Shown here piece by piece: positions 1 through 8,092 of a DNA stretch of 64,000 nt. Made by a program: the position numbers and the translations under genes. This DNA comes from Planctomycetota bacterium (GTDB lineage: Bacteria > Planctomycetota > UBA8742 > UBA2392), in NCBI GenBank assembly GCA_019636215.1, contig JAHBXZ010000009.1, forward strand, positions 62,001 to 126,000, given 5' to 3'. A model generated the notes under the pieces. It saw only the letters and a program-made list of their open reading frames with translations. It was not told the origin of the DNA and searched no databases. Each line of letters opens with the position of its first letter. Positions within the stretch are counted from its first letter, which is position 1.

Positions 1-49
1 GGAATACGACAGCCTTGCGGCGATTGACGACGCCGCCAAGGCCGCATAA
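1..49 (+). CDS. C-terminus of an upstream gene, possibly triosephosphate isomerase
   Basis: The window opens inside a reading frame that ends at the TAA at 47-49; the last 15 residues are EYDSLAAIDDAAKAA. An Ala-rich helical end of this kind, 9 nt before secG, fits TpiA, which often precedes secG in bacteria. Only the tail is visible, so the identity rests on gene order and is weak. Confidence 0.4.
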   Translation, partial: EYDSLAAIDDAAKAA

Positions 50-58
50 GGAAAAGCC

Positions 59-385
59 ATGAGCATACTCGCGGCGGCAAGCAACACCCTGTTGATCATC
101 CTGGCAACGCTGTTCGTGCTTAACTGCGTGGCGATGATCGTGTTTGTGCTGTTCCGCCAGAGCGACAGCGGTGGCATCGGCGCTGCGTTCGGCGGCGGCG
201 ACGGCGGCGGGGCGTTCGGCACCAAGGGCCAGGCGGTGGTCGATAAGGTGATCACCTTCATGGGCGCGACATTCATGGTGATCGCGCTGGTGTTCAGCCT
301 GGTCAGCACCGGCACCAAGGGCGCGGACGCGCGCGGTGTAAGCGACGACGCCGGCACGGAATCCACCCAGGAAGGGAGCAAGTAG
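59..385 (+). CDS. secG: SecG, preprotein translocase subunit
   Basis: Small inner-membrane subunit of the SecYEG channel that helps SecA-driven export. The 108-residue product has two hydrophobic segments (about residues 8-32 and 65-84). They are joined by a Gly-rich loop containing the family-typical FRQSDSGGIGAAFGGG pattern. A charged, low-complexity tail follows. The start has an AAGGAAA ribosome site just upstream. The stop at 383-385 directly abuts the GTG of the next gene, so the two are probably translationally coupled. Size and topology match the family. Confidence 0.9.
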   Translation: MSILAAASNTLLIILATLFVLNCVAMIVFVLFRQSDSGGIGAAFGGGDGGGAFGTKGQAVVDKVITFMGATFMVIALVFSLVSTGTKGADARGVSDDAGTESTQEGSK

Positions 386-1267
386 GTGCCCCAGGGCATG
401 ACCGGTTTCGGTCGCGCCACGGCCACCCACGCGATGGGTTCGGTTACCATTGAGGTCAAGTCCGTCAACAACCGCTTCCTGAAAGTCGGCCTGCGCCTGC
501 CCGATGCGTTTGCCGAGCTGGAGTCTGACCTTGAGGCACAGATTCGCGCCGCGCTGCTGCGCGGCAGTGTGTACGCCAACGTCAGCTTTGACCGCGGCCG
601 GCCGGATGTGCGTTACAGCCTGAACGAGGAAATGCTGCAACAGTGGCTGCCGAAGCTGCGCGACATCGCGCGCCAGGCAGGGTCCCGGGCGCCCGAGTTA
701 CCGGACATGCTGGCCATGCCCGGCGTGGTGATGGAACAGGCAGAGCCGCTTCAGCCCGACGAAACACTGTGGACGACGGTGAAACAGGCACTGGCCGCGG
801 CACTGAACGGCCTGCGCGAGATGCGCGCCCGCGAAGGTGACAGCCTTCGGCGTGACATGGATGGGCGGGTCAAGGCCGTGGCGGCCCTGGCCCAGAAAGT
901 AGCGGCACGCGCGCCGCAGGTGGTGCAGGAGTACAAGGTCAAGTTGAAGCAGCGCATCGACAAACTGCTGGCGGATTCTGGCGTGGCCGCCGACGACGCG
1001 GCGCTGGCCCGCGAGGTTGCCTACTTTGCCGACCGCTGTGACATCACCGAAGAAACCACGCGGCTGGACCACCACTGCACCCAGTTCCTGAAGGTGATCG
1101 GCGGTGACGGCGAAGTGGGGCGACGGCTGGATTTCATCGCGCAGGAAATGCTGCGCGAAGCCAACACGATTGCCAGCAAAGCCAACGACGCAGAACTGGC
1201 CAGTGTGGCAGTGGAAATGAAGTCGGAAATCGAGAAGATCAAGGAACAGGTGCAGAACCTGGAGTGA
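386..1267 (+). CDS. yicC: YicC-family endoribonuclease
   Basis: YicC/YloC proteins are stress-linked RNases, and the family is commonly found next to gmk. The 293-residue product starts near the hallmark MTGFGRA motif and has the EVKSVNNRFLKV block (about residues 23-34). The C-terminal DUF1732 region contains DRCDITEETTRLDHH and ends in the usual QVQNLE helix. Its length is normal for the family. The GTG at 386 follows the secG stop directly; the ATG at 398 is an alternative start that would still leave the core motif complete. It lies in the secG-gmk-rpoZ operon. Confidence 0.9.
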   Translation: MPQGMTGFGRATATHAMGSVTIEVKSVNNRFLKVGLRLPDAFAELESDLEAQIRAALLRGSVYANVSFDRGRPDVRYSLNEEMLQQWLPKLRDIARQAGSRAPELPDMLAMPGVVMEQAEPLQPDETLWTTVKQALAAALNGLREMRAREGDSLRRDMDGRVKAVAALAQKVAARAPQVVQEYKVKLKQRIDKLLADSGVAADDAALAREVAYFADRCDITEETTRLDHHCTQFLKVIGGDGEVGRRLDFIAQEMLREANTIASKANDAELASVAVEMKSEIEKIKEQVQNLE

Positions 1268-1273
1268 TGGTTC

Positions 1274-1906
1274 GTGGCGCAGCCTCTTCCCGGCCTTCTG
1301 GTTGTGCTTTCGGGGCCCTCGGGCGTCGGCAAGTCAACCGTTGCATCCAGGTTGCTGCAGTTGCCGGGTTATGTCCGGTCGATCAGCGTCACCACCAGGC
1401 CGATGCGGCCCGGAGAACAGGAAGGCAGGGATTACCAGTTTGTCAGTCGCGAAGTCTTTGAGGGTCTGGTTGCACACGGGGAGTTGATCGAGCACGCGCA
1501 GGTTCACGGCAACTACTACGGCACACCCAAGGAACCGCTGCGCCGTGCCTGTGCCCAGAACCAGGTGATGCTGCTGGTCATTGACGTGGCCGGGGGAGAA
1601 CAGGTTCGCGCCCGGGACCTGGATGCCACGCTGGTGTTCCTGCTGCCGCCCGACAAGGCAGAGCTGATGCGCCGGCTGCAGGGTCGCGGCACAGAAGACG
1701 TCAAGCAGCAGACTGTGCGGCTGCAGGCAGCAGAGATTGAGATCCAGCGGGCGAAGGCGACCTACGACCACCTGCTGGTGAATGAAGACCTGGATCGCTG
1801 CGTGAATCAGGTGGCCGACCTGGTTCATGCCGCGCGAACAAAGTTGAAGGACCGCAGGGACGCAGGCGAACAGTTGTACCCGGGCTTGAAGTCCCAGCCC
1901 GAGTAG
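1274..1906 (+). CDS. gmk: Guanylate kinase
   Basis: Phosphorylates GMP to GDP with ATP, in the cytoplasm. The P-loop GPSGVGKST lies at residues 14-22. The GMP-binding stretch SVTTRPMRPGE and the downstream HGNYYGTP motif are both present, as expected in Gmk. The product is 210 residues, a normal length. The chosen GTG at 1274 lies 6 nt after the yicC stop. An antisense frame over the same span is only a shadow. Gene order yicC-gmk-rpoZ-coaC is a widespread bacterial arrangement. Confidence 0.95.
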   Translation: MAQPLPGLLVVLSGPSGVGKSTVASRLLQLPGYVRSISVTTRPMRPGEQEGRDYQFVSREVFEGLVAHGELIEHAQVHGNYYGTPKEPLRRACAQNQVMLLVIDVAGGEQVRARDLDATLVFLLPPDKAELMRRLQGRGTEDVKQQTVRLQAAEIEIQRAKATYDHLLVNEDLDRCVNQVADLVHAARTKLKDRRDAGEQLYPGLKSQPE

Positions 1907-1952
1907 GCAAATCGCAGACACCGCCCGAAGGGGCAAGACAAAGGAGACGAAC

Positions 1953-2192
1953 ATGTCCTACGCATTGGATTATCCTGAGCTCGAGAAACTGTATTCGCGC
2001 GCCGGCGGCAAGTTCCGCCTGACCGTGCTGCTGCAGCGCCGAGTCAATGAACTGGTCAAGGGCGCGCCCAAGCTGATCAAGGTCGAACAGAAGCACGAAA
2101 AGGACTACGTCTTCATCGCCGTGGAAGAGTTCAAGAACGGCCGCATCGCGCTTTCCGACGACGAACAGACGATCGTCCACGCGGAAGACTAA
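1953..2192 (+). CDS. rpoZ: RNA polymerase omega subunit
   Basis: Omega binds the beta-prime subunit and helps RNA polymerase assemble. The 79-residue protein contains the typical core R-hydrophobic-VLLQRRVNELVKGAPKLI, followed by an EEFKNGRIAL segment. The start is preceded by an AAGGAGACGAAC ribosome site, one of the clearest in the window. The position between gmk and coaC supports the call. Omega proteins are short and divergent, so synteny carries part of the weight. Confidence 0.88.
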   Translation: MSYALDYPELEKLYSRAGGKFRLTVLLQRRVNELVKGAPKLIKVEQKHEKDYVFIAVEEFKNGRIALSDDEQTIVHAED

Positions 2193-2199
2193 CCAGCAG

Positions 2200-2262
2200 A
2201 GTCGGCGGTCCGGAGTCAGCAGTCGGCAGCACCTGCCTTCCTGCGGACTGCGGACTGCCGAC
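2200..2262. repeat. Degenerate heptamer repeat, inverted pair
   Basis: Between rpoZ and coaC lie imperfect 7-nt units (AGTCGGC, GGTCCGG, AGTCAGC, AGTCGGC), then a spacer, then the complementary series (GGACTGC, GGACTGC, CGACC). The arms can pair. Related arrays occur at 11736-11818, 17978-18080, 21938-22000 and 56438-56500. Confidence 0.7.
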
Positions 2263-2278
2263 CGGTTGTTCTTAGATC

Positions 2279-2833
2279 ATGGCCAAGAAGACCAAAAAAC
2301 GGCCTCACATTGTGATCGGCGTCTGCGGCAGCATCGCGGCGTTCAAGATTGCCGTGCTGCACAAGCACCTGCGCGACCACGCCGAATGCACCGTGGCCAT
2401 GACGCCCAGCGCCCAGCAGTTCATCGGCGCACAGACCTTCCTGGCGCTGACTGGCAACCCGGTGATCACCACCCTGTGGGAGCCCAGCCACACCAAACCC
2501 AAGCACATCGACCTGGCCGACGAGCTTGACCTGCTGTTGATCGCCCCGGCCACGGCGAACATCCTGGCCAAAGCCGCCACTGGCATTGCTGACGAGCCCG
2601 TAAGCACCCTGGTCATGTCCTGCCTGCCGGACGAAAAGCCGATTGTGTTCGCCCCGGCCATGAACACCCGCATGTGGAAGAACCCGGCCACCAAAGCCAA
2701 CGTAAAGCTATTGAAGCAAAGGGGTTACCACTTTATTGACCCGGATGCCGGCGATCTTGCCTGCGGCTGGCAGGGTCAGGGGCGCCTGGCCGAGCCCGAA
2801 GTGATTGCAAAACAAGTACTTGCGCTACTGTGA
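2279..2833 (+). CDS. coaC: Phosphopantothenoylcysteine decarboxylase, stand-alone CoaC
   Basis: FMN-dependent enzyme that decarboxylates phosphopantothenoylcysteine in CoA synthesis. The 184-residue product has the flavoprotein start GVCGSIAAFK, the catalytic-His region KPKHIDLA, the APATANILAK stretch and the substrate-recognition clamp APAMNTRMW. It lacks the C-terminal CoaB synthetase domain, so CoaB must be encoded elsewhere. The start codon has no obvious Shine-Dalgarno site, and a heptamer repeat lies just upstream. It is the last gene of the housekeeping run. Confidence 0.9.
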   Translation: MAKKTKKRPHIVIGVCGSIAAFKIAVLHKHLRDHAECTVAMTPSAQQFIGAQTFLALTGNPVITTLWEPSHTKPKHIDLADELDLLLIAPATANILAKAATGIADEPVSTLVMSCLPDEKPIVFAPAMNTRMWKNPATKANVKLLKQRGYHFIDPDAGDLACGWQGQGRLAEPEVIAKQVLALL

Positions 2834-2863
2834 TTGGACGCCCCCGGTTTCGTGGGATAGACT
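2834..2863 (+). promoter_or_regulatory. Candidate promoter with -10 box next to the start codon
   Basis: TTGGAC at 2834-2839 and TAGACT at 2858-2863 are 18 nt apart. The ATG at 2871 is only 7 nt after the -10 box, so transcription would begin at or very near the start codon. This is inferred from the pattern only. Confidence 0.45.
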
Positions 2864-2870
2864 GTCATGA

Positions 2871-3269
2871 ATGCCGGAACTCGCGTCCAAATCGGCGCTT
2901 AAGTTTCTCGACGAGCACCGTCGAGGCCGTTTAGATCTTGCCGAAGAGTATGAACTGACTCCCTGGGCTGCGGCCTACGCCGCGCTGCACCTGTTTGGTT
3001 ACCCAAACAACAAATTGCCCAAGGGTAAACAAAGTACCTTCAGTTACATTTTCACTACCGACTACGACGGCCTTTACCTCGAACTATCGGATTTCAAGGC
3101 CTACGTAACCGTCCACCTGGTTTACTCCGACGTAGCCGGCGAAGACATGGCCCAGAAGTACAAGCACGAGCTCAAGGGGCGCGCACAGGAAGTCTTGCAG
3201 CGGTTGCGTCAGCCCGTGGATCACTTCGGGGCCTTGTTCGACCCGATTCACTGCACATTTACCGAGTGA
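2871..3269 (+). CDS. Conserved-looking hypothetical protein
   Basis: I do not recognise this 132-residue protein. It appears soluble, with no signal peptide or membrane segment. It is rich in aromatic residues in the middle (FGYPNN, FTTDYDGLYLEL) and ends in a charged helix. No ribosome site precedes the ATG; instead a TAGACT box sits 7 nt upstream, suggesting a leaderless transcript. An overlapping ATG at 2867 is in another frame. It is transcribed towards a minus-strand lipoprotein gene that ends 15 nt downstream. Confidence 0.65.
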   Translation: MPELASKSALKFLDEHRRGRLDLAEEYELTPWAAAYAALHLFGYPNNKLPKGKQSTFSYIFTTDYDGLYLELSDFKAYVTVHLVYSDVAGEDMAQKYKHELKGRAQEVLQRLRQPVDHFGALFDPIHCTFTE

Positions 3270-3283
3270 TTGCCGCGTGTCGG

Positions 3284-3715
3284 TCAGCGCGCGGTGCGCC
3301 CGGCGGTCCACACCTGCCAGCCGCCGCGGAAGTACTGCACGTTGCGGTGGCCGCGCTCAAGTGCCGTGGTGGCGGCCTGTTCCGGGCGCTGGTCGAGCGG
3401 CCCTTCACCCATGAACAGAATCGGCGCGTCCTTGTCATCGGGCAGGCCCAGGCCGTGGCCCAATTCTTCAAGTGTCAGGCGGCGGGCACCGGGAATGTGG
3501 CCTTGCGCCCAGGATGCGTAGTCACGCAGGTCAAAGGTGACTGCGCCTTCCCAGATAGACAATTCAACAGAAGGAACGTCATCCAGAATCAGCACCTTGG
3601 CATCGGCCGGGCGGGAAACACCCTCGCCCCCGCCGAAGTCGCGCCGGAAACGGCCGCCGCATGCCGCCAGCAGCAGGCACACCAGCGCAAGCACGATCAA
3701 CAGATGGATTCGCAC
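3284..3715 (-). CDS. Rhodanese-like lipoprotein lacking the catalytic cysteine
   Basis: A signal peptide with lipobox LLAAC (Cys at about residue 19) predicts a lipid-anchored protein. Residues 45-140 follow the rhodanese fold: VTFDLRDYASWAQGHIPGA, a central strand ILFMGEGP, and the closing VQYFRGGWQVW. The strand that normally ends in the catalytic Cys loop reads GEGPLDQRP, with no cysteine, so sulfurtransferase activity is unlikely. GTG start at 3715 with AGGAGAG just upstream. It is divergent from the Lnt-like gene at 3804. Its role is unknown; binding or regulation is a guess. Confidence 0.75.
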   Translation of the reverse strand: MRIHLLIVLALVCLLLAACGGRFRRDFGGGEGVSRPADAKVLILDDVPSVELSIWEGAVTFDLRDYASWAQGHIPGARRLTLEELGHGLGLPDDKDAPILFMGEGPLDQRPEQAATTALERGHRNVQYFRGGWQVWTAGRTAR

Positions 3716-3803
3716 GGCTCTCCTGTTGCCACTTGCAGGTCATGGTACTCTGGTTCACTGACCCGCAGAACCATGCATGTAAGCGACCAGGCGGCCACGG
3801 TCA

Positions 3804-5300
3804 ATGCCCCGCACAATGGAAGACCCGCACCATGAACTGCGCCGCCCGCCCTTCCGGTTGATCAACGACCTGGAGCGCGAAGAACTGCTCGGCGGTTTGC
3901 GCAGCCTGCCCCTTCGGCTTTGCGCGGGCGCCGTGACAGGCCTGCTGCTGTACCTCAGCGGCGATGCTGTCGGATACTGGCCGCTGTGCTGGTTTGCCTT
4001 CCTGCCGCTGGCCTTTGCGTGCCGCGGTGCCGGGGCCCCGGGCGCGTTTCTGGTTGCGCTTGCCATTTTGTCGGCCACCACGGCTGCCCAGACTTTGTGG
4101 CTGCTGGACGGCCCGCAATCGCCGCTGTGGCTGTGGATTGCCGCCGGGGCTTTTCCGGCCATTGCGATTGCGACCACCGAGCTGCCCTTTGCCGTCACCC
4201 GTCTGCCCTGGCCCGTGCGCCCGCTGATTGTCGGTGTCGGCGCGGTGGGCTGGTATGCCCTGTTGCCTCCTGAGGCCGGCATGATGCTGCCGCTGGGCGG
4301 CCTGATTGACAGCGAGTTCACGCGATTTGCTTACCCCAAGCTGGGACTGGCCACGTTCGCGGGAATCTTTGTTGCCATGGCGTGGCTGGCTGCAGAACTT
4401 TACACGCGCAAGTCGGAGGGCGACCGCCTGCTTTCTGGCTGGCCCGGCATGCTGGCCGCAGGCCTGCTGGTGCTGGCTGGTGTGATTGACGGACTGGGCG
4501 TGCAACTCGCAGCCAAACCCGTGACGGCCGATTCCGTGGCCCGCGTGGCCGTGGTGCCCGACCAGCCGAACATGGATGCCGTTACGCAGAAGCTGCTTGG
4601 CCCGCGATCGCGCGGCGGAATCGTGCTTTGGGGTGTGCGCGTTGCGGAAAACCAGCAGGCAGAAGACGCCGTGGTTGAGTCCGCCGGAAGGCTTGCCCAG
4701 CAACGCCAGTGCACGATTGCCGTAGTCGTGGCGCGGCCGGAGTTCAGCACCGGGTACATCTTTGCCAACGATGCCGCGCCAAAGTTCACGCGGCGCTGGC
4801 AGGGCAAGCCCGGCGAAGTTGACGGCGAGCCCCTGCTGGTGGACGGCCAGGGGGTGCTTTCGCTGCAACCCGGGCTGATACCGCCCCAGGGGTTTTCTAC
4901 CAACTATGACCTGCAGCTTTGCACCACGGCGCAAAAGCCGGTACACACCGCACAGGAGAACTGCTGGCTGCGTGAACAACGCCGCGGCGCGCTGATCCGG
5001 GGAGGACGCCAGCTTTGCGTCTGGCCCGGAGGCGGCGCCATCATTGACACCCAGGGTAGGCTTGTCGCCCGCAGCCGCGGAGAACCGGTGGCCGGCGGCC
5101 TGCCCATGACACTGGAACTGGGCGAGGCCATGGGTAAGCCCCGTATGACCGTTGCCGAGAAAATTCTGCGCTTCACCGCGCCCACCATGACCGTCACACT
5201 GATCGTGTTGACCATCGTGGCCTGGGCCAAGCGCAGGTACCGCGCCCGCCAGCAGCAGCGCGCGGAGATCGCCATCGAAGAAGTCTACGACGGCCAGTAA
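3804..5300 (+). CDS. Membrane protein resembling apolipoprotein N-acyltransferase, probably inactive
   Basis: 498 residues with the layout of Lnt: several N-terminal membrane segments (residues 25-235), a periplasmic nitrilase-like half, then one C-terminal membrane segment and a basic tail. It parallels the true Lnt at 49296-51149, including a WPLCWFAFLPLAFA stretch matching GLVGLAPLLVALP. Where Lnt has the catalytic Glu (CWAET), this protein reads LWGVR, and the Lys loop is also altered, so the acyltransferase triad seems lost. The ATG at 3816 is an alternative start. The antisense frame over the same span is a shadow. The similarity was judged by eye. Confidence 0.7.
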   Translation: MPRTMEDPHHELRRPPFRLINDLEREELLGGLRSLPLRLCAGAVTGLLLYLSGDAVGYWPLCWFAFLPLAFACRGAGAPGAFLVALAILSATTAAQTLWLLDGPQSPLWLWIAAGAFPAIAIATTELPFAVTRLPWPVRPLIVGVGAVGWYALLPPEAGMMLPLGGLIDSEFTRFAYPKLGLATFAGIFVAMAWLAAELYTRKSEGDRLLSGWPGMLAAGLLVLAGVIDGLGVQLAAKPVTADSVARVAVVPDQPNMDAVTQKLLGPRSRGGIVLWGVRVAENQQAEDAVVESAGRLAQQRQCTIAVVVARPEFSTGYIFANDAAPKFTRRWQGKPGEVDGEPLLVDGQGVLSLQPGLIPPQGFSTNYDLQLCTTAQKPVHTAQENCWLREQRRGALIRGGRQLCVWPGGGAIIDTQGRLVARSRGEPVAGGLPMTLELGEAMGKPRMTVAEKILRFTAPTMTVTLIVLTIVAWAKRRYRARQQQRAEIAIEEVYDGQ

Positions 5301-5358
5301 GCCCTGCCGCACACGCGGAAGGAGCAGCTTTGCCCGGCGATAAATTCTACTGTGCGGA

Positions 5359-5379
5359 TGACTTCTAACACTGAAGTCA
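5359..5379. promoter_or_regulatory. Perfect inverted repeat upstream of the cbb3 operon
   Basis: TGACTTC and GAAGTCA form a perfect 7-bp inverted repeat with a 7-nt spacer, in the AT-richer gap before ccoN (5301-5524). It does not match an FNR box (TTGAT-N4-ATCAA). It may be an operator or a chance hairpin. Confidence 0.3.
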
Positions 5380-5524
5380 AACTTCAACGTAACAGTATGA
5401 AAACAAGACCATCTAGAGCCATTTTATCCTTTTTATATTTGGTGTTGCGCGGTTCTGGAGGGCTTGGAAAGATGCCGACGTGATGCGGCAAACCGCCGCT
5501 GGTTCCATGCAACCTGGAACAATC

Positions 5525-6925
5525 ATGTCTGAGGCACCGACTGTTGCCGCGCCAGCGCCCGTGATCGCGCCCGACGAAGCGCGCTTGATCAAGTTCCACA
5601 TCGTCGCGTCGATTGCCTGGCTGGTTATCGGCATGCTGGGCGGCACGCTGATGGGCTACCGCCTGACCAGCCCCGCGGCCGCAGAGTGGCTGGGTGACAC
5701 GGCCGAGTTGAGTTTCGGCCGCATCCGCATGTTCCACAGCCACAGCGTGATCTTCGGCTGGCTGACCAACGGCTTCATGGCCTTTGCGTACTATTCCATC
5801 CCGCGCCTGACCGGTCGCAAACTCTGGCTTTCCAGGCTGGCCTGGTTCAACGCGCCGTTGATGCAGGTTGCGCTGGTGCTGGGCGGCGGCGCAATTCTGA
5901 TGGGCCACGCGCAGGGCGTGGAACACACCGAAGCGCCCTGGTTTGCCGATGCCGCGTTTGCCGTCACCTTTGTGATTTCGCTGCTCAGCTGCGTGGGCAC
6001 GATTCTGCTTTCCGGCGTGCGCAACATGTACGTCAGCCTGTGGTACCTGGTTCTGGGTTTTGTTTTCACGGCCCTGAACTTTGTCATGGCCAACACGATT
6101 GTCGCGTTTGTCGCGCCGGGTGCCGCGGGCGCCTCGCTGGCCGGCCTGTGGATTCACAACGCGGTGGGGCTGTGGGTCACCCCGATGGGCAGCGCCATCA
6201 TCTACTACCTGCTGCCGGTGACGCTCAAGAAGCCGATTGCCAGCCACAAGCTTTCGCTGCTGGGTTTCTGGACGCTGGCATTCTTCTACCCGCTGGGCGG
6301 CAGCCACCACTACTTCTACAGCCCGGTGCCCTGGTGGCTGCAGATGCTGGCCGTGCCGCTGACCTTCAGCCTGATCTTTGTCGTCTACAGTGTCGTGTAC
6401 AACTTCTTTGCCACCATGAAGGGCCAATGGAAGCAGATTACCCACAACATCCCGCTGCGCTGGCTTACGTTCGGCATCTTCAACTACATCACCACCTGCA
6501 CGCAGGGGCCCTTTCACGCGCTGCTGAGTGTCCAGCAGGTCATTCACTTCACGGACTGGGTCGTCGCCCACGCGCACCTGGCGCTGTTTGGCGTTTTCTC
6601 CTGGTGGCTGTATGCCTTCACCTACTGGGTCTGGCCCAGGCTCACCGGCCGCGGCTACAGCAAGGCCCTGGCCGAATGGCACTTCTGGATCACGTTCTTG
6701 TCCTTCTGGGTGCTGTATTACATTCCTGACACCATTGCCGGCCTGATGCAGGGGTTCTTCTGGCTGACGACCCTGCCGCTGCAGGATTCACTCGAGGCGG
6801 CCATGCCGTTCTGGATCACTCGCGCGATCTCGGGCGTGCTGCTGATGGCGGGCACGACGATCTACATCATCAACCTGTTCTTCGTGAAGAAAGCCAGGCA
6901 CGGACTGGAGGTGGCCGGTGAGTAA
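5525..6925 (+). CDS. ccoN: Cytochrome cbb3 oxidase catalytic subunit I
   Basis: Membrane haem-copper oxidase subunit that reduces O2 to water and pumps protons, usually at low oxygen. About 466 residues with roughly 12 membrane segments. Ligand motifs are present: FHSHS (His71/His73), WIHNAVGLW (His211) with a nearby IIYYLLP tyrosine pair, GSHHYFY (His261/262) and VVAHAH (His349/351). I chose the ATG at 5525 because the family motif region begins soon after it; a GTG at 5480 and an ATG at 5483 are alternatives. The last 8 nt overlap the next gene's start. Confidence 0.92.
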   Translation: MSEAPTVAAPAPVIAPDEARLIKFHIVASIAWLVIGMLGGTLMGYRLTSPAAAEWLGDTAELSFGRIRMFHSHSVIFGWLTNGFMAFAYYSIPRLTGRKLWLSRLAWFNAPLMQVALVLGGGAILMGHAQGVEHTEAPWFADAAFAVTFVISLLSCVGTILLSGVRNMYVSLWYLVLGFVFTALNFVMANTIVAFVAPGAAGASLAGLWIHNAVGLWVTPMGSAIIYYLLPVTLKKPIASHKLSLLGFWTLAFFYPLGGSHHYFYSPVPWWLQMLAVPLTFSLIFVVYSVVYNFFATMKGQWKQITHNIPLRWLTFGIFNYITTCTQGPFHALLSVQQVIHFTDWVVAHAHLALFGVFSWWLYAFTYWVWPRLTGRGYSKALAEWHFWITFLSFWVLYYIPDTIAGLMQGFFWLTTLPLQDSLEAAMPFWITRAISGVLLMAGTTIYIINLFFVKKARHGLEVAGE

Positions 6926-8090
6926 CGACGTCAAAGCCGAACGCCCGATGTTTGTGCTGCTGGTGGCCGGCCTGGGGTTTTTCGTGCTGTCGTTTGTTGC
7001 CATGGGCGTCTTCCCGTGGCTGACGATTGACCGCATTCAGGCGCCGGACTCCATGCAGAACCCCTACAAGGACGAAGCCGGCCAGCCCACGGCCGTGGCG
7101 CGCGGCCGCGACGTGTACATCGCCGAGGGTTGCTGGCACTGCCACAGCCAGTTCGTGCGCCCCGTGGCCAATGAAGAATTCCGTTACGGCCCGCGCAGCC
7201 AGGCCTGGGAATCGATGTTCGACATCCCGCACCTGTACGGCACACGGCGCATCGGGCCGGATCTCTCTCGTGAGGCCGGGCGCCGCAGCGACGACTGGCA
7301 CCTGGCGCACCTGTGGAATCCGCGCGCGACCGTGCCGGGCTCGTTGATGCCCAAGTACACGTGGCTGTTCGAACAGAAGGAAGGCAAGTGGCAGCCCACC
7401 GAGAAAGCAACCGACCTGGTGGCTTACCTTCAGTACCTGGGGATTCACTTCAAGGATGATGTTCGAAAGCAGGTGTGGCCGTCGCGTGTCACCGTCAGCG
7501 GATCTCCGACGCCGACGCCCCTGTCCCAGCAACGCGGCAGTGACCTGTTCCAGCACTACTGCAGCGGCTGCCACGGTGAATCCGGCAACGGACAGGGGCT
7601 TGCGATGGACTTCCTTAAACCCTCGGCCAGCGATTTGACCACGCGTTACCTGCCGCGCGAGGAAGTGTTCCGCATCCTGTTCATGGGCAGCGAAGGCAGC
7701 GCCATGCCCAGCTTTGCCGAACTGACCGAAAAAGACCTGTGGGCGATCAGCCAGTATGTGCACGGCATGGGGCGCAGCGCGCGCAAGCCCGCGCTGGAAA
7801 CCGCCACGGTTGCCCAACGCCGCGACCGCGGGGCAGAGCTGTACCGCAAAAACTGCCAGACCTGCCACGGCGAGAACGGCATCGTGCCGCCGGCGATGGA
7901 AAACCTGAAGCCGGCGCCCAAGCACTTCCGCGACCGGCTGTACGAACCGGGCTACCTGGCGGAAGTGATCCGCAAGGGTCGCCCCGGCTCTGCCATGGCT
8001 GGCTACAGCCAGTTCAGCGACGCCGAGCTGCAGGACCTGGTGGCATACATCAGCAGCCTGTTTGACCAGAAGCTGTACCCCGAGGACTGA
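6918..8090 (+). CDS. ccoO: CcoO-CcoP fusion: tri-haem cytochrome c subunit of cbb3 oxidase
   Basis: Residues 1-40 hold one membrane anchor (FVLLVAGLGFFVLSFVAMG). A CcoO-type domain follows, with CWHCH at 72-76, the SQFVRPV motif and a distal GSLMPKY methionine. Two more class I cytochrome c domains follow, with CSGCH at 215-219 and CQTCH at 313-317, each with a later methionine ligand candidate (SAMPSF, SAMAGY). The two extra domains correspond to the di-haem part of CcoP, normally a separate protein. 390 residues, GTG start overlapping the end of ccoN. The fusion would carry electrons to CcoN. Confidence 0.9.
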   Translation: MSNDVKAERPMFVLLVAGLGFFVLSFVAMGVFPWLTIDRIQAPDSMQNPYKDEAGQPTAVARGRDVYIAEGCWHCHSQFVRPVANEEFRYGPRSQAWESMFDIPHLYGTRRIGPDLSREAGRRSDDWHLAHLWNPRATVPGSLMPKYTWLFEQKEGKWQPTEKATDLVAYLQYLGIHFKDDVRKQVWPSRVTVSGSPTPTPLSQQRGSDLFQHYCSGCHGESGNGQGLAMDFLKPSASDLTTRYLPREEVFRILFMGSEGSAMPSFAELTEKDLWAISQYVHGMGRSARKPALETATVAQRRDRGAELYRKNCQTCHGENGIVPPAMENLKPAPKHFRDRLYEPGYLAEVIRKGRPGSAMAGYSQFSDAELQDLVAYISSLFDQKLYPED

Positions 8091-8092
8091 CC

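Noticed and set aside
3801-5387. A 528-codon minus-strand frame opposite the Lnt-like gene
   Set aside because: Its composition is Gln/Arg/Ala-rich and low in hydrophobic structure, with no motifs. The plus-strand gene has a membrane layout and a matching paralogue.
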